From contig CAJTPU010000001.1 of NCBI GenBank assembly GCA_910578335.1, positions 124,001 to 188,000 of the forward strand: 64,000 bases of DNA, in the 5' to 3' direction. The stretch is from an uncultured Lachnospiraceae bacterium. GTDB taxonomy: Bacteria; Bacillota; Clostridia; Lachnospirales; Lachnospiraceae. The notes beneath the pieces were generated by a model that worked only from the letters and a program-made list of their open reading frames with translations, was not told the origin of the DNA and did no database searches. Of the stretch, positions 17,042 through 25,867 are shown piece after piece (the stretch's first letter is position 1; every line of letters starts with the position of its first letter). The translations under genes and the position numbers were made by a program.

Positions 17042-17845
17042 CTATTTCTTACGCTTTAGCAGAAATCCCTTTTCCACCGTATCGTATACCTTGACGCCCT
17101 CGCAAACGGGAATATTTCCAAACCGGTAATCCCACTCCCACATACATTCATAACCATTCTCATCAAAAAACTTTTTAAACTCCGTAAGGGAAAGAAGCCT
17201 GACCGGATAAACCGCACTGTAAATTCTCGCCGGCACATGCTGGAGCCTGACTGCTTCCACATCATCCGGAGAAAAGGCAAGTTCGTCTATAATGATATAC
17301 TCGGCTCCCTGTTCCAAAATCTTCCGAAACTGCCCATAGGTATCTTCAAGATATCCCAATACGCTCGAAAGCAATACGACATCCGCCTCTTTATGATACT
17401 CTGCAATATCATATAAAAACTGAATTTCGGGAATATTCTTTTTCCCATATTCCACATAATGCCTCTGCTCGACTATAGTCCATTCACTTTCACAAGGCTC
17501 TAAAAGCTTGCGGTATCTGAAATAAGTGCTTCCCAGAGCGCCTCCAAAATCCAGTACCTTAAGACTCTTTTGACGGGCATATACCCATAACAGCGCAGCA
17601 ATCAGCTCATAATTATTGTTTTCTTCATAAAAGACAATTCCATCCTGTTCATATACGCCTTCACCCTGACGAACCTTCTGTGTCGCATCCGCAACCCGCT
17701 TTAGAATCTGACTCCCCGAATAGGACGCGCCATATTTTTGGGATTCTTTTTCCGCCGCTTCCCATGCCGTATATTTCCCAAAATAATACAGTTCCTTTTC
17801 CTTCTTTGATAAAAACCGTAAACTCCTCTTTACATTACGAAGCAT
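17042..17845 (-). CDS. SAM-dependent methyltransferase, TIGR04325-like
   Basis: A 267-residue class I methyltransferase. The SAM-binding motif is LDFGGALGSTYFR, preceded by a conserved region with EENNNYELIAALLW; motif II-like VVLLSSVLGYLED follows. These features match the TIGR04325 family found in polysaccharide clusters of spirochaetes and Firmicutes, presumed to methylate a sugar. I use the ATG at 17845, which has GGAGGAG 6 nt upstream; an ATG 15 nt earlier overlaps that ribosome site. It is the last gene before the terminator at 16989-17020. The acceptor is unknown. Confidence 0.8.
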   Translation of the reverse strand: MLRNVKRSLRFLSKKEKELYYFGKYTAWEAAEKESQKYGASYSGSQILKRVADATQKVRQGEGVYEQDGIVFYEENNNYELIAALLWVYARQKSLKVLDFGGALGSTYFRYRKLLEPCESEWTIVEQRHYVEYGKKNIPEIQFLYDIAEYHKEADVVLLSSVLGYLEDTYGQFRKILEQGAEYIIIDELAFSPDDVEAVRLQHVPARIYSAVYPVRLLSLTEFKKFFDENGYECMWEWDYRFGNIPVCEGVKVYDTVEKGFLLKRKK

Positions 17846-17860
17846 GCTCTTCTCCTCCAT

Positions 17861-19390
17861 TTACACGTTTTCCTTATTCTTGCGAAACCGGAAGTATTCT
17901 TTTATCACTTCCTTTTCCCGTTTATCCATGCCAATCAGATATATCGCAGGCACTGTGATACAGAGCGACCCCGCCACATTCACCACTAGCCGTCCAAAGC
18001 TGGAGGCTCCCGCAAACAATAGCTTATCACCGATAATTCCCGCCGCCGTCACCACGAAAATCGGCACAAACACTTTTCTTACATACATTGTTATGGAAAA
18101 ATCATATATTCTTTTTATGTTCAAAATTCTTCCTATCGTCATAAGGATACTGATTCCAATGGATACGCAAAAAGGAATGATAGGATTTCGTATCAGCTTC
18201 AGCATCAAAATGGAAACGGGCAAATTCAGTAACGCCAAAATCCCCACCGTTAGCTGATATATTTTTACCCTTCCGATTGCCTGTACTCCCGTAAGAATGG
18301 AATCCGTTATGCTTAGTATCAAACAGTCTGTTAAAATTAAAATGGTAAAGATGATAGTGTTGTCCGGCACCTCCTCAAGCCAGAGATTCATTACATATTG
18401 AATATTCATCATAAAAGGAAGTGATATAATAAACAACAAGAAATACGACAGCTTAGACGCCGTATATATCGTGGAAAGATACCTTCCCTTATCTTCACCG
18501 GCATATGATTTCGTAATTCTGGGCTCTACCGCCTTCATAAAATTCTGCGAGAAAGAAGATATCGTGTTGCTGACCTGAGAGGCAACTCCTTTTGCGCCGT
18601 TTACCACACTCCCGAAAAACATATTGATAATAATTTTAATCCCCTGATTTTTCAGGATTGAGGCAACTGCACCGATTAAATTCCAGTTAAGAAAGGAAAA
18701 TACCGGCGCGTATTCTGCTTTTTCTCTGCAAAGCTTAAATTTAAGCTTCGGATATTTTTTAATGACATAAACAATATAAAACCCATTTATAATGAAACTG
18801 GTCGCTGTCAGTAAAAGAGCATATACAATCAGCTTGTCTCCCTTTGTCACATTGAGAAAATAAGCAACTGCCACCTTCAGTATTCCCTCCACGACCGAAA
18901 CCATGGAATATATCGAAAGATTTTCATCTGCGATTAAAAGAGCCAGAAAGGGCGAAATCAAAAGCCCCAGAGAAAAATTAATCACCGATAACTCGTACAC
19001 TATTACAGCGGCAAATCTCCTGCCTGCATCTATTTTTAACTGTGTCTGCACAAACCATAGTCCCAACGTTTCAGCCAAAAACAAGACAACTACAATCAAT
19101 ACCATATAAATTGCCAAATTAACCGAAAACAGTTTATTCAGCTTATTCCAGTCTTCCTTTGCAAGGCATATCGCAAAAAAACGCTGAGACGATATCGCAA
19201 GGCTGCCCGTGATAAATGAAAACATGGAAATCACACCGCCCACAACATCATAAAGACCATAATCAGCAGCTCCCAAGGACCGCAGAATAATCCTAAAGCT
19301 AAAAAGCGAAATTAAAGTCAGAAATATCGTTCTGACATACAAAGAAATTGTATTTTTTAAAACCTTTACAGCCCCTGATTCTTTTTCCAT
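17861..19390 (-). CDS. Second Wzx-like flippase
   Basis: Polytopic protein of 509 residues with about 12-14 helices of the oligosaccharide-flippase superfamily: FRIILRSLGAADYGLYDVVGG near the N-terminus is the usual first-loop motif, followed by GSLAISSQRFFA. It exports undecaprenyl-linked oligosaccharides. It lies in the 3-amino-sugar/pyruvyl operon, 6 bp after the GT92 gene, so it probably serves the unit built there. Its presence beside the flippase at 15323-16864 means that two Wzx proteins are encoded within 4 kb. Confidence 0.88.
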   Translation of the reverse strand: MEKESGAVKVLKNTISLYVRTIFLTLISLFSFRIILRSLGAADYGLYDVVGGVISMFSFITGSLAISSQRFFAICLAKEDWNKLNKLFSVNLAIYMVLIVVVLFLAETLGLWFVQTQLKIDAGRRFAAVIVYELSVINFSLGLLISPFLALLIADENLSIYSMVSVVEGILKVAVAYFLNVTKGDKLIVYALLLTATSFIINGFYIVYVIKKYPKLKFKLCREKAEYAPVFSFLNWNLIGAVASILKNQGIKIIINMFFGSVVNGAKGVASQVSNTISSFSQNFMKAVEPRITKSYAGEDKGRYLSTIYTASKLSYFLLFIISLPFMMNIQYVMNLWLEEVPDNTIIFTILILTDCLILSITDSILTGVQAIGRVKIYQLTVGILALLNLPVSILMLKLIRNPIIPFCVSIGISILMTIGRILNIKRIYDFSITMYVRKVFVPIFVVTAAGIIGDKLLFAGASSFGRLVVNVAGSLCITVPAIYLIGMDKREKEVIKEYFRFRKNKENV

Positions 19391-19396
19391 GCTTCC

Positions 19397-20392
19397 TCAC
19401 ATTCCACCGTTGCGCTCTGTTTGTACTTCTTGCATTTTCAGCTTTAGCTGAATCATATATTTATAAACATGATAATCCGCACTGACTGCTTTCTTTTCAT
19501 GCAGGTAAAAATAATCCATGTTGTGCATGTCCACTGTAAAAATCGCATCCCCACGGTTACTCTTTTTTCCGGTATATTCCTCATAAGACTTCAGCAGATA
19601 ATGGTTAATTTGTATGGGCATAGGCGCCCTGCCCACCGGGTTTTCCTCCTCAAGGCAGACTTTTCCATAACAGTTTACCGGAGGAAGCAGTATATTTCTA
19701 TACTTCGCCCATCTTTTATGCACATTGTTCCGATTGACACTCTCTTCATCGGCAAAGGCAAATGCCGTGTTGTAAAAACACTTTCCGATATTGGTATACT
19801 TTTCCCAGCTCACCACGAAGTCTTCTGTTACCAGCCCCCTCCTGTCCCTTTGCAGCTTCCCCGATGTCCCAAAACACATCCAGTACGCAATAACATTGGG
19901 ATACCTTCTATCATACTGTTTTAAAAAGTCATAGATACTGTCATACGTGTTGGGAACAATAAATTCATCCAAATCAATAAACGCAATCCACTTTGTCTCT
20001 TTTGCATATCTTCTTACGCAATCACTATAGGCAGACATCTGCCCCGGCGTATCAGTCCAGTCTGTCAGCGTTACTTCTCCTGCCGAAATATATGGCTCCA
20101 GCACTTCCCTGTAATGGTCGGAAGAATGATTATTATATAAATAAAAATGCTCCGCGCCAACAAGCTTGTGCAGTTCAATCCACTCCTTCAGGTAATCTGC
20201 TTCATCTTTGAATATAGCACATATGCACACGTTGTATTTTGTATCATCAGCAGGCTTCACTCTGATTACCTGAAACAGCAGGGTATACCAGAACCGCTTT
20301 AAAAGCAGGGGTATTTTTTTGATGCTGCGCTTTATGCCTCTTTTCACAGGACGGTCAAAAATAAAATATTTATTCTCTTTACATTCATGCAT
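19397..20392 (-). CDS. GT92-like glycosyltransferase (GT-A fold)
   Basis: A 331-residue protein with the core CAIFKDEADYLKEWIELHK, LYNNHSSDHY and FIDLDEF (the DxD metal site). These are marks of the Glyco_tranf_2_4/GT92 group, which includes galactosyltransferases. The N-terminal 50 residues are basic and may lie along the membrane. GAGGTGACATC precedes the ATG. It is flanked by the ferredoxin-like oxidoreductase and a flippase in one operon. Donor specificity is not predictable. Confidence 0.82.
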   Translation of the reverse strand: MHECKENKYFIFDRPVKRGIKRSIKKIPLLLKRFWYTLLFQVIRVKPADDTKYNVCICAIFKDEADYLKEWIELHKLVGAEHFYLYNNHSSDHYREVLEPYISAGEVTLTDWTDTPGQMSAYSDCVRRYAKETKWIAFIDLDEFIVPNTYDSIYDFLKQYDRRYPNVIAYWMCFGTSGKLQRDRRGLVTEDFVVSWEKYTNIGKCFYNTAFAFADEESVNRNNVHKRWAKYRNILLPPVNCYGKVCLEEENPVGRAPMPIQINHYLLKSYEEYTGKKSNRGDAIFTVDMHNMDYFYLHEKKAVSADYHVYKYMIQLKLKMQEVQTERNGGM

Positions 20393-20396
20393 GATG

Positions 20397-21569
20397 TCAC
20401 CTCTTCAAAATATGAATCACCTTTCGCACCGCCCTTTTATAAAAAGGCACCCGCTTAACGGTATTAACCGCATATTTTGCCATCAGCTCATCAAAGGTAA
20501 GCCTGCGGTAATCTTCCCAAAACGCCTGATACCGTTCCGGTTTCTCTGTCGGCTTGTAGAGATGGGGCTGGGAGCGCTCCACCTGCTCTCTTGATACTTC
20601 CTTTACCAGAAGCTCCTTCTGCGCCTTTTGAAAAAGCTGCTCTCCTTTGTGCGAGTGGAGCAGCACCAGCGAGCATCCCTTATCGTCATAAAATTCTCTG
20701 TATACCTTGTCTATTCCCCAGAAATCTCCCAACGTAATATCCGTCAGCCGCTCTACCGCCGTATAGGGACAGTGAAAGCAAGATTCCCGCAGCACCAGTG
20801 CGTCTCCAAAAAGACTGCCTGTAAAATAGTCTTGATACTGTACTCTCCCGTCCCGGAACCTGACTCTCTCGATTCCGTTCCCCCATGCATACTTAACCTT
20901 ATCCCTAAATTCAAACTCTGCAACACACTTCTTTTTCCGGCTGCCCAGCCACGCGAGGTAATCGGCAACGATGCCCGGCGAAGGAACACCTGCGCATATA
21001 ATGTCGCACAATATCAGCCTGCTCATATCTGTTCTGCTTTCGTTCAGATATGCTTTCAAGCCGCTGCACTGGCATGCCGTACCGGAAAAAAGAACCTGCT
21101 TTCCGTCTTTTAAGTCTTCCTTTACCGTCTCAAAAGTACTTCCCATTTCGCTTTGCACGTACTTGGATTTTCTACAGGCATCACGCTCCTGCCTGTTTGC
21201 CGCCCTGCGATGCCTCGTGACAAAATCCCCCTCGAGCACGGCTCCGTATACACAGCCGCCCTCATCAAGAATCACATCCGACAGTGCGGTAAAGAGCCCG
21301 CCCGACCTGCTGACGGCAATCACATCCTTATCCTTATGTTTTGCCGCATAGCATTTCAATATGGCATCCTTATCCCTTTCAAGGGTATGCTTCCATGGGC
21401 AGACCTTCTCGCACATGCCGCAATGAACACATTTTTCTTTGTCAACTTCCGGAACCAAAAACCCCTGCTCATCCCTTTCCATCGTTATTGCCCCTTGCGG
21501 ACAAATAGAATAACAGGCGGAACAGCCGGAGCAGGAAGCCTTATCATCATACACTCTGCCGTCAATCAT
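20397..21569 (-). CDS. Ferredoxin/FrhB-like oxidoreductase (coenzyme F420 hydrogenase beta-subunit family)
   Basis: A 390-residue protein with two N-terminal [4Fe-4S] motifs, Cys13/16/19/23 and Cys47/50/53/57, followed by the FrhB N- and C-terminal domains (GGLFTALSDVILDEG, FSGTACQCSGLKAYL, CPYTAVERLTDITLGDFWG). Proteins of this type are recurrent next to pyruvyl transferases in polysaccharide loci, but their reaction is not established; F420 itself is not expected in this organism. The ATG at 21569 follows a G-rich site, with a TTG two codons earlier as an alternative. It overlaps the end of the pyruvyl transferase gene by 8 bp, which suggests coupled expression and possibly a shared task. 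Confidence 0.85.
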   Translation of the reverse strand: MIDGRVYDDKASCSGCSACYSICPQGAITMERDEQGFLVPEVDKEKCVHCGMCEKVCPWKHTLERDKDAILKCYAAKHKDKDVIAVSRSGGLFTALSDVILDEGGCVYGAVLEGDFVTRHRRAANRQERDACRKSKYVQSEMGSTFETVKEDLKDGKQVLFSGTACQCSGLKAYLNESRTDMSRLILCDIICAGVPSPGIVADYLAWLGSRKKKCVAEFEFRDKVKYAWGNGIERVRFRDGRVQYQDYFTGSLFGDALVLRESCFHCPYTAVERLTDITLGDFWGIDKVYREFYDDKGCSLVLLHSHKGEQLFQKAQKELLVKEVSREQVERSQPHLYKPTEKPERYQAFWEDYRRLTFDELMAKYAVNTVKRVPFYKRAVRKVIHILKR

Positions 21570-22653
21570 CCGCAAGTGCCCCCTTCAAATACTGCAGCGA
21601 TTCGTCTTTTACCGACGAAAGCCTTTCATAAATCAACTCATAATCCCAATGATATTGTATCTTTTCCGCAAATGTCCGGTCCTCTATCAGTACCTCCCGT
21701 AAATGCAGGCAGTCAATCAAGTCTTCCGCTTTGTCTAAAATAAATTTGGTGGGATGAAAAATAATTGGTTTTTTAAAAATCAGGGAAAAAACCAATCCAT
21801 GATAAGTGCTCGTCATAACAGCCGCCGCCCTTTTAAAATATCCCAGCCATTCAAAGGGCGTCATATTCTTCATGCTGACAGTCCGGTCGCACCACTTAAA
21901 TTTGTCACCCAGACTATCCAGGCAAATAATGGTAAGCCCGTTGCGTTTTGCATATTCCACTACCCCGTTTATCAGGTTATCCGAAAAAAAGCTTCCGTAC
22001 ACCAGAATATATGCTTTGCTTGCGGAAGGCTCCGATACATTCTCATCATTCTCAAAATCCCACAAAAAAGTGGGGTCTAATACCACCTGAGGTCTCTTCC
22101 CTGTAATCTTTTCTACAATATCCGCAGAGTTTTCTTCCCTGACGGAAACTGCCGCCATTTTTTTCAGCCCTTCCGCAACATAAGAGGGTACCTCTGCCTG
22201 CACATCTACCGAGCCAAAACTTGGCGCATAAGAAATAACCCTATCCGCACCGACACCGATACCGAACAATTTTTCGTCGCCGCTGTTGTGCTCCATTGTA
22301 TATGCCCAGATAATGTCACTTCCTAAAACCACCGTGTCAAACTGCCGCACTTCTCCTTCCTGTAACTTAGCGTTGGGAATCTGCCGGTAATATTTCTGAA
22401 AAGCAATCGCTTTTCTCCTGAGCATCATTTTTTTGAGACTGCCAATATAGGTTTTGGGATTGATGACGAATAAACGATGCCTGAAGTCCCAAAAGCCATA
22501 ATACATGTTATAATGTTTTTTATTGAGATAGGCAATCTGCACCACAGAATCCTTTGGACACAATCCGCTGATTACCTTCTGCATCGCGTAAGCCTGCAGA
22601 TAAGCTCCATAATTAGGCACGTTCCAGTTTGTCAAAATTCCTATCTTTTTCAT
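21562..22653 (-). CDS. Polysaccharide pyruvyl transferase family protein
   Basis: A 363-residue GT-B-like enzyme of the WcaK/CsaB family, which adds pyruvate ketals from phosphoenolpyruvate to sugars, giving an acidic glycan. The N-terminal GILTNWNVPNYGAYLQAYAM carries the usual NxGxxLQAYA pattern; GSDIIWAYT and STYHGLVFSLIFKKPII are the mid- and C-terminal signatures. GAGGTTGCCGG precedes the ATG. It lies between a GT2 gene and the FrhB-like gene. The acceptor sugar is unknown; the family is clear. Confidence 0.88.
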   Translation of the reverse strand: MKKIGILTNWNVPNYGAYLQAYAMQKVISGLCPKDSVVQIAYLNKKHYNMYYGFWDFRHRLFVINPKTYIGSLKKMMLRRKAIAFQKYYRQIPNAKLQEGEVRQFDTVVLGSDIIWAYTMEHNSGDEKLFGIGVGADRVISYAPSFGSVDVQAEVPSYVAEGLKKMAAVSVREENSADIVEKITGKRPQVVLDPTFLWDFENDENVSEPSASKAYILVYGSFFSDNLINGVVEYAKRNGLTIICLDSLGDKFKWCDRTVSMKNMTPFEWLGYFKRAAAVMTSTYHGLVFSLIFKKPIIFHPTKFILDKAEDLIDCLHLREVLIEDRTFAEKIQYHWDYELIYERLSSVKDESLQYLKGALADD

Positions 22654-22662
22654 CCGGCAACC

Positions 22663-23577
22663 TCATCTGCTTTTTTTACAAAACTTCTCTTTTATATGCT
22701 TCCATGTCAGTCTGCGCAGGCAGGCTGACGCCTCCGCCCTGCTGTAAAATATCCGAATGGATTTCTCAAATGTAGAAGTATCGTAGGAACATGGTCTTTT
22801 CCGCACCACATAGGCAAAATACTGTTCCATCACAAATTCCAAAGTATCTTTTTTTACGCTTAAAAACGTGTCTGCACTGATATCCTTCGAGCGCAGCAAA
22901 TCACAGAGGATTGCCGGATACTCTACTGCAAAAGCATAAAACACGTCATAAGCACCCTTCGGAATATTTCCCTCCGGCATTTCATCCAGAAGCCGTCGGT
23001 TATCAATCACATATTTTTCCCTTTTTCTCTCATGAAATAACACTTTGGTATGGGGAAACAGTTCATTATAAACAGTATCTTTCGGAATTTTTTCAAAATC
23101 TTCTCTCCAAAATCCCATCCCTGTAGACCAGGAAGTCCTGATGGAAAGATTTTTCACATATTCATCAAAACTACAATACTCGCAAACCTCTTCCTTCTGC
23201 CTCACTGTCCCGTTTGCAAAATAGACTATCGGCTTGCTGTCGCGGTATTTCTGTATGAAAGAAATATATTCTGCCAAAGTACCTTGCCGCAGCACCGTCC
23301 TGTGGTTTATAAATTTAATAAATTCTCCGCCGGCTCTCTTGTATGCCTCTATCTCATTTTGAAACAGCGGCGTATTTGCTTTTTCATAGACGATATTACT
23401 ATGCCCCGCACAATAGTCCGTCATTTTTTCGTAAAAGCTTTCATTATTGCCGTCATCTATCACAATCACTTCAAACAGCGTCTCCTCTATTCCCTGCGCA
23501 AAAATACTGTCCAAAACAGGAAAAATCCATTGGCTGACACCATTTGTCGGTATACAGAGAGAAATCAAACATGCCAT
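22663..23577 (-). CDS. GT2-family glycosyltransferase
   Basis: A 304-residue GT-A protein: SLCIPTNGVSQW, VIVIDDGNNES (donor site) and then a region reading KFINHRTVLRQGTLAEY where the usual DxD is not obvious. The C-terminal 100 residues are variable and helical. The start is uncertain: AGGAA directly abuts the ATG at 23577, and a TTG three codons further in is possible. It overlaps the FdtA-like gene by 13 bp. Its place next to the amino-sugar pair makes it a candidate for transferring that sugar, by position only. Confidence 0.78.
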   Translation of the reverse strand: MACLISLCIPTNGVSQWIFPVLDSIFAQGIEETLFEVIVIDDGNNESFYEKMTDYCAGHSNIVYEKANTPLFQNEIEAYKRAGGEFIKFINHRTVLRQGTLAEYISFIQKYRDSKPIVYFANGTVRQKEEVCEYCSFDEYVKNLSIRTSWSTGMGFWREDFEKIPKDTVYNELFPHTKVLFHERKREKYVIDNRRLLDEMPEGNIPKGAYDVFYAFAVEYPAILCDLLRSKDISADTFLSVKKDTLEFVMEQYFAYVVRKRPCSYDTSTFEKSIRIFYSRAEASACLRRLTWKHIKEKFCKKSR

Positions 23578-23993
23578 TTCCTGTTTTCCTCCATTTTTTT
23601 CAAATAGTCCTCGTAATTCCTTACGTATTCTTTCCCGTCATAATGCGTGCTTGCCAGCACAAGCAGAACCGAATCCGGGGAAAAGTCGTACATATCCTTC
23701 CAAATCAGCCTTGGAATGTAAACACCCATCATAGGTCTGTTCAGTTCTACTATAAACTCCTCCAGCCCGTCCGTAAGCCTCACCTTACTCTGTCCTGCCA
23801 CATTAATCAGTACGAACTCTGATTCCACGTTGGCATGCTGTCCCCTTATAACGGAAGCATCGGAATCATATATATAAAAAACACGTTTGACTTCAAAAGG
23901 AATCGATTCTCCGCCCTCAATTACCACAAGCTTTCCTCTCTCGTCTCCTAAGTCATCAAACTGCAATATACGGCAACGCTCTTTTAAAGTCAT
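23565..23993 (-). CDS. FdtA/QdtA-like cupin, candidate dTDP-4-keto-6-deoxyhexose 3,4-ketoisomerase
   Basis: A small cupin of 142 residues with the WxcM/FdtA layout: LGDERGKLVVIEG, FYIYDSDASVIRGQHAN, EFVLINVAGQSKV and the PRLIWKDMYDFSPDSVLLVLAS end. In known enzymes it moves the keto group from C-4 to C-3 of dTDP-4-keto-6-deoxyglucose before amination. Here the catalytic His-X-His is His53-X-Asn55, which could change the activity or be normal for this subgroup. The aminotransferase partner is directly upstream. No dTDP-glucose genes (rmlA, rmlB) are in this window, so the substrate must come from elsewhere on the chromosome. Confidence 0.8.
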   Translation of the reverse strand: MTLKERCRILQFDDLGDERGKLVVIEGGESIPFEVKRVFYIYDSDASVIRGQHANVESEFVLINVAGQSKVRLTDGLEEFIVELNRPMMGVYIPRLIWKDMYDFSPDSVLLVLASTHYDGKEYVRNYEDYLKKMEENRKWHV

Positions 23994-24013
23994 GACAAAT
24001 TCCTCTTTTTCTT

Positions 24014-25105
24014 TTACGCAAAACCATTTACCGCCCGAATCACTTTACCTTGTTCTTCCTCTGTCATACCATTATAAATGGGGAGACTTAAAACCTCATT
24101 TGCAAATTTCTCTGCAATCGGATAATCTCCCTCCTTTTTACCGAGATATCTGTATGCTTCTGAAAGATGCGGTGGAATGGGGTAATGAATCAACGTACCG
24201 ATGTCGCGGTCGGCAAGATACTGCCGGAGCATATCCCGCCTGCTGCAATGAACCACAAACTGATGCCAGCTTGAATCTGCTTCTTTACGAACCTGAGGGA
24301 GCCGGATAAACGGATTTTTTATTTCCGTCATATAGCGCTGTGCAATCCTTCTTCTTTCCTCTGTCAATTCATCTAAATGTGACAGCTTTATCCTGAGAAG
24401 CCCTGCCTGTATTTCGTCCAGACGGCTATTACTCCCTACCATCTGGTTGTGGTACCGCTTTTCGCTTCCGTAATTGCGAAATATGCGGAATTTTTTCGCC
24501 AGCTCCTCATCATCTGTCACAATACAGCCGCCGTCTCCAAAGGCGCCGCAGCCCTTGCTCGGGTAAAAGCTGAAGCAGCCGATATCCCCAAACGTTCCGA
24601 CTGTCTTCCCCATCCAATGATTTCCGTGACTCTGTGCACAGTCCTCCACCACTTTTAAGCTGTATTTTGACGCAAGCTCCATGATTCTACTCATATCACA
24701 TGCCTGTCCATAAAGATGAACCGCCAAAATCGCCTTTGTATCAGGCGTAATGGCGGCTTCTATTTTTTCCGCGTCTATATTGTCATACTCGTCGGGCTCA
24801 ACAAAAACCGGGGTCGCCCCATTGATTGTAATTCCCATGACACACGCGATATATGCATTGGCGCTTACAATCACTTCATCGCCCGCACCAATGCCCAGCA
24901 GCCGGAAGCTAATCCACAGTGCATCCAGACCGCTTGCCAGACCCACACAGTATTTTGCCCCTATGTAATCCGCAAATTCTCTTTCAAATTCCCTCACTTC
25001 ATTTCCCAGAATATATTGACCCGAACGCAGCACTTCGACTGCTTTTTTTTCATACTCTTCTGCATACAGTTGATATTGCCGTTCTAAACTATTGGATATC
25101 ATCAT
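24014..25105 (-). CDS. DegT/DnrJ/EryC1/StrS sugar aminotransferase (FdtB/QdtB-like)
   Basis: PLP enzyme of 363 residues that would aminate C-3 of dTDP-3-keto-6-deoxyhexose, giving Fuc3N or Qui3N. The PLP lysine is Lys184 in FYPSKGCGAFGDGG, the Asp of the pyridine contact lies in VEDCAQSHG, and GSNSRLDEIQAGLL is the usual active-site loop. Unlike RfbH it keeps the lysine and lacks iron-sulfur cysteines. AAAGGA precedes the ATG. It is the first gene after a perfect-consensus promoter. The pairing with the FdtA-like cupin supports a 3-amino sugar; whether fucose- or glucose-configured is unknown. Confidence 0.87.
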   Translation of the reverse strand: MMISNSLERQYQLYAEEYEKKAVEVLRSGQYILGNEVREFEREFADYIGAKYCVGLASGLDALWISFRLLGIGAGDEVIVSANAYIACVMGITINGATPVFVEPDEYDNIDAEKIEAAITPDTKAILAVHLYGQACDMSRIMELASKYSLKVVEDCAQSHGNHWMGKTVGTFGDIGCFSFYPSKGCGAFGDGGCIVTDDEELAKKFRIFRNYGSEKRYHNQMVGSNSRLDEIQAGLLRIKLSHLDELTEERRRIAQRYMTEIKNPFIRLPQVRKEADSSWHQFVVHCSRRDMLRQYLADRDIGTLIHYPIPPHLSEAYRYLGKKEGDYPIAEKFANEVLSLPIYNGMTEEEQGKVIRAVNGFA

Positions 25106-25151
25106 AAACAGTCCTTTGCAGCGTATATTTATTTTTGTTAATTAAGTAGTT

Positions 25152-25180
25152 ATTATAAAGGTTTTCAAAAAGCTTGTCAA
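25152..25180 (-). promoter_or_regulatory. Perfect-consensus sigma-A promoter
   Basis: Minus-strand TTGACA (25180-25175), a 17-bp spacer and TATAAT (25157-25152), matching the consensus at all 12 positions. It stands in a 111-bp gap between a terminator (25203-25232) and the aminotransferase gene, and would drive the eight-gene operon that ends at 16989. Confidence 0.9.
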
Positions 25181-25202
25181 CAACTCCGCTTTTCAATGAT
25201 GT

Positions 25203-25232
25203 AAAAAAAGCTCCGGCTACTTCGCCAAAGCT
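25203..25232 (-). terminator. Intrinsic terminator overlapping the acetyltransferase stop codon
   Basis: On the minus strand, AGCTTTGGC (25232-25224), loop GAAGTA and GCCGGAGCT (25217-25209) form a 9-bp stem with two G-U pairs, followed by seven T. The stem includes the last codons and stop of the CatB-like gene. It ends the unit that begins at the 31456-31484 promoter. Confidence 0.8.
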
Positions 25233-25855
25233 TTTCGTGGGAACCAACTTAAATCTGCTGCATTGATATCCTCATATAATTCCTTTTCATGTTGTTTTAT
25301 CATCTCATCCGTCAATTTTGTATAATCCAGACAGAGCAGTTCTTTGATTCTTTGCTCCCCGCACCGGTATTTTATCACCCTTGCCGGGGTTCCGCCCACA
25401 ATCGCATACGGCGGTATGTCCTTTGCCACCACGCTGCCGGCGGCAACAACTGCCCCCTGTCCGATATGGACTCCCGACAATATCAGCACATCTTCGCCAA
25501 GCCACACGTCATCCCCGATTATAATATCTCCCTTATTTCCTGTATCGCGTTTCTCCTCCAGTATATTATTTTTAAAGGGGTATGTGCTGACCAGTCTCCA
25601 GTCATGCTCTCCGCCGCTTAAAAATTTCACATTTCCCGCAATGGAACAGTAGGCACCGATTTGTATGCGGCAGTTATTGCTTCCGTAATTTGTAATTCTC
25701 AGCGGTCCATAGGTTCTTTTCCCTGCAGAAACTTTATCTGCGTCAAAGATATTTTCCGCATAAGTGGCATTATGCGCATTTTTACTCCTCCAAAGCCTTC
25801 TGAAACTGCTAAGCTTCTGCTTTTCTTTTACAAGCCGTATCACTTTTCCGAGCAT
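25217..25855 (-). CDS. CatB-like hexapeptide-repeat acetyltransferase
   Basis: A left-handed beta-helix acyltransferase of 212 residues. The catalytic His84 is in GGEHDWRLVSTYPF, the hallmark of the CatB/VatD (xenobiotic acetyltransferase) group, and the coil repeats IGDDVWLGEDVLILSGVHIG follow, then GGTPARVIKYR. Such proteins in glycan clusters O- or N-acetylate nucleotide sugars or glycans with acetyl-CoA in the cytosol. GAGGAGG precedes the ATG. It is the last gene of the 31.4-25.2 kb unit. It could be the N-acetyltransferase for the amino sugar of the neighbouring operon, but O-acetylation is equally possible. Confidence 0.88.
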   Translation of the reverse strand: MLGKVIRLVKEKQKLSSFRRLWRSKNAHNATYAENIFDADKVSAGKRTYGPLRITNYGSNNCRIQIGAYCSIAGNVKFLSGGEHDWRLVSTYPFKNNILEEKRDTGNKGDIIIGDDVWLGEDVLILSGVHIGQGAVVAAGSVVAKDIPPYAIVGGTPARVIKYRCGEQRIKELLCLDYTKLTDEMIKQHEKELYEDINAADLSWFPRKALAK

Positions 25856-25867
25856 GTCAATCCTCCT

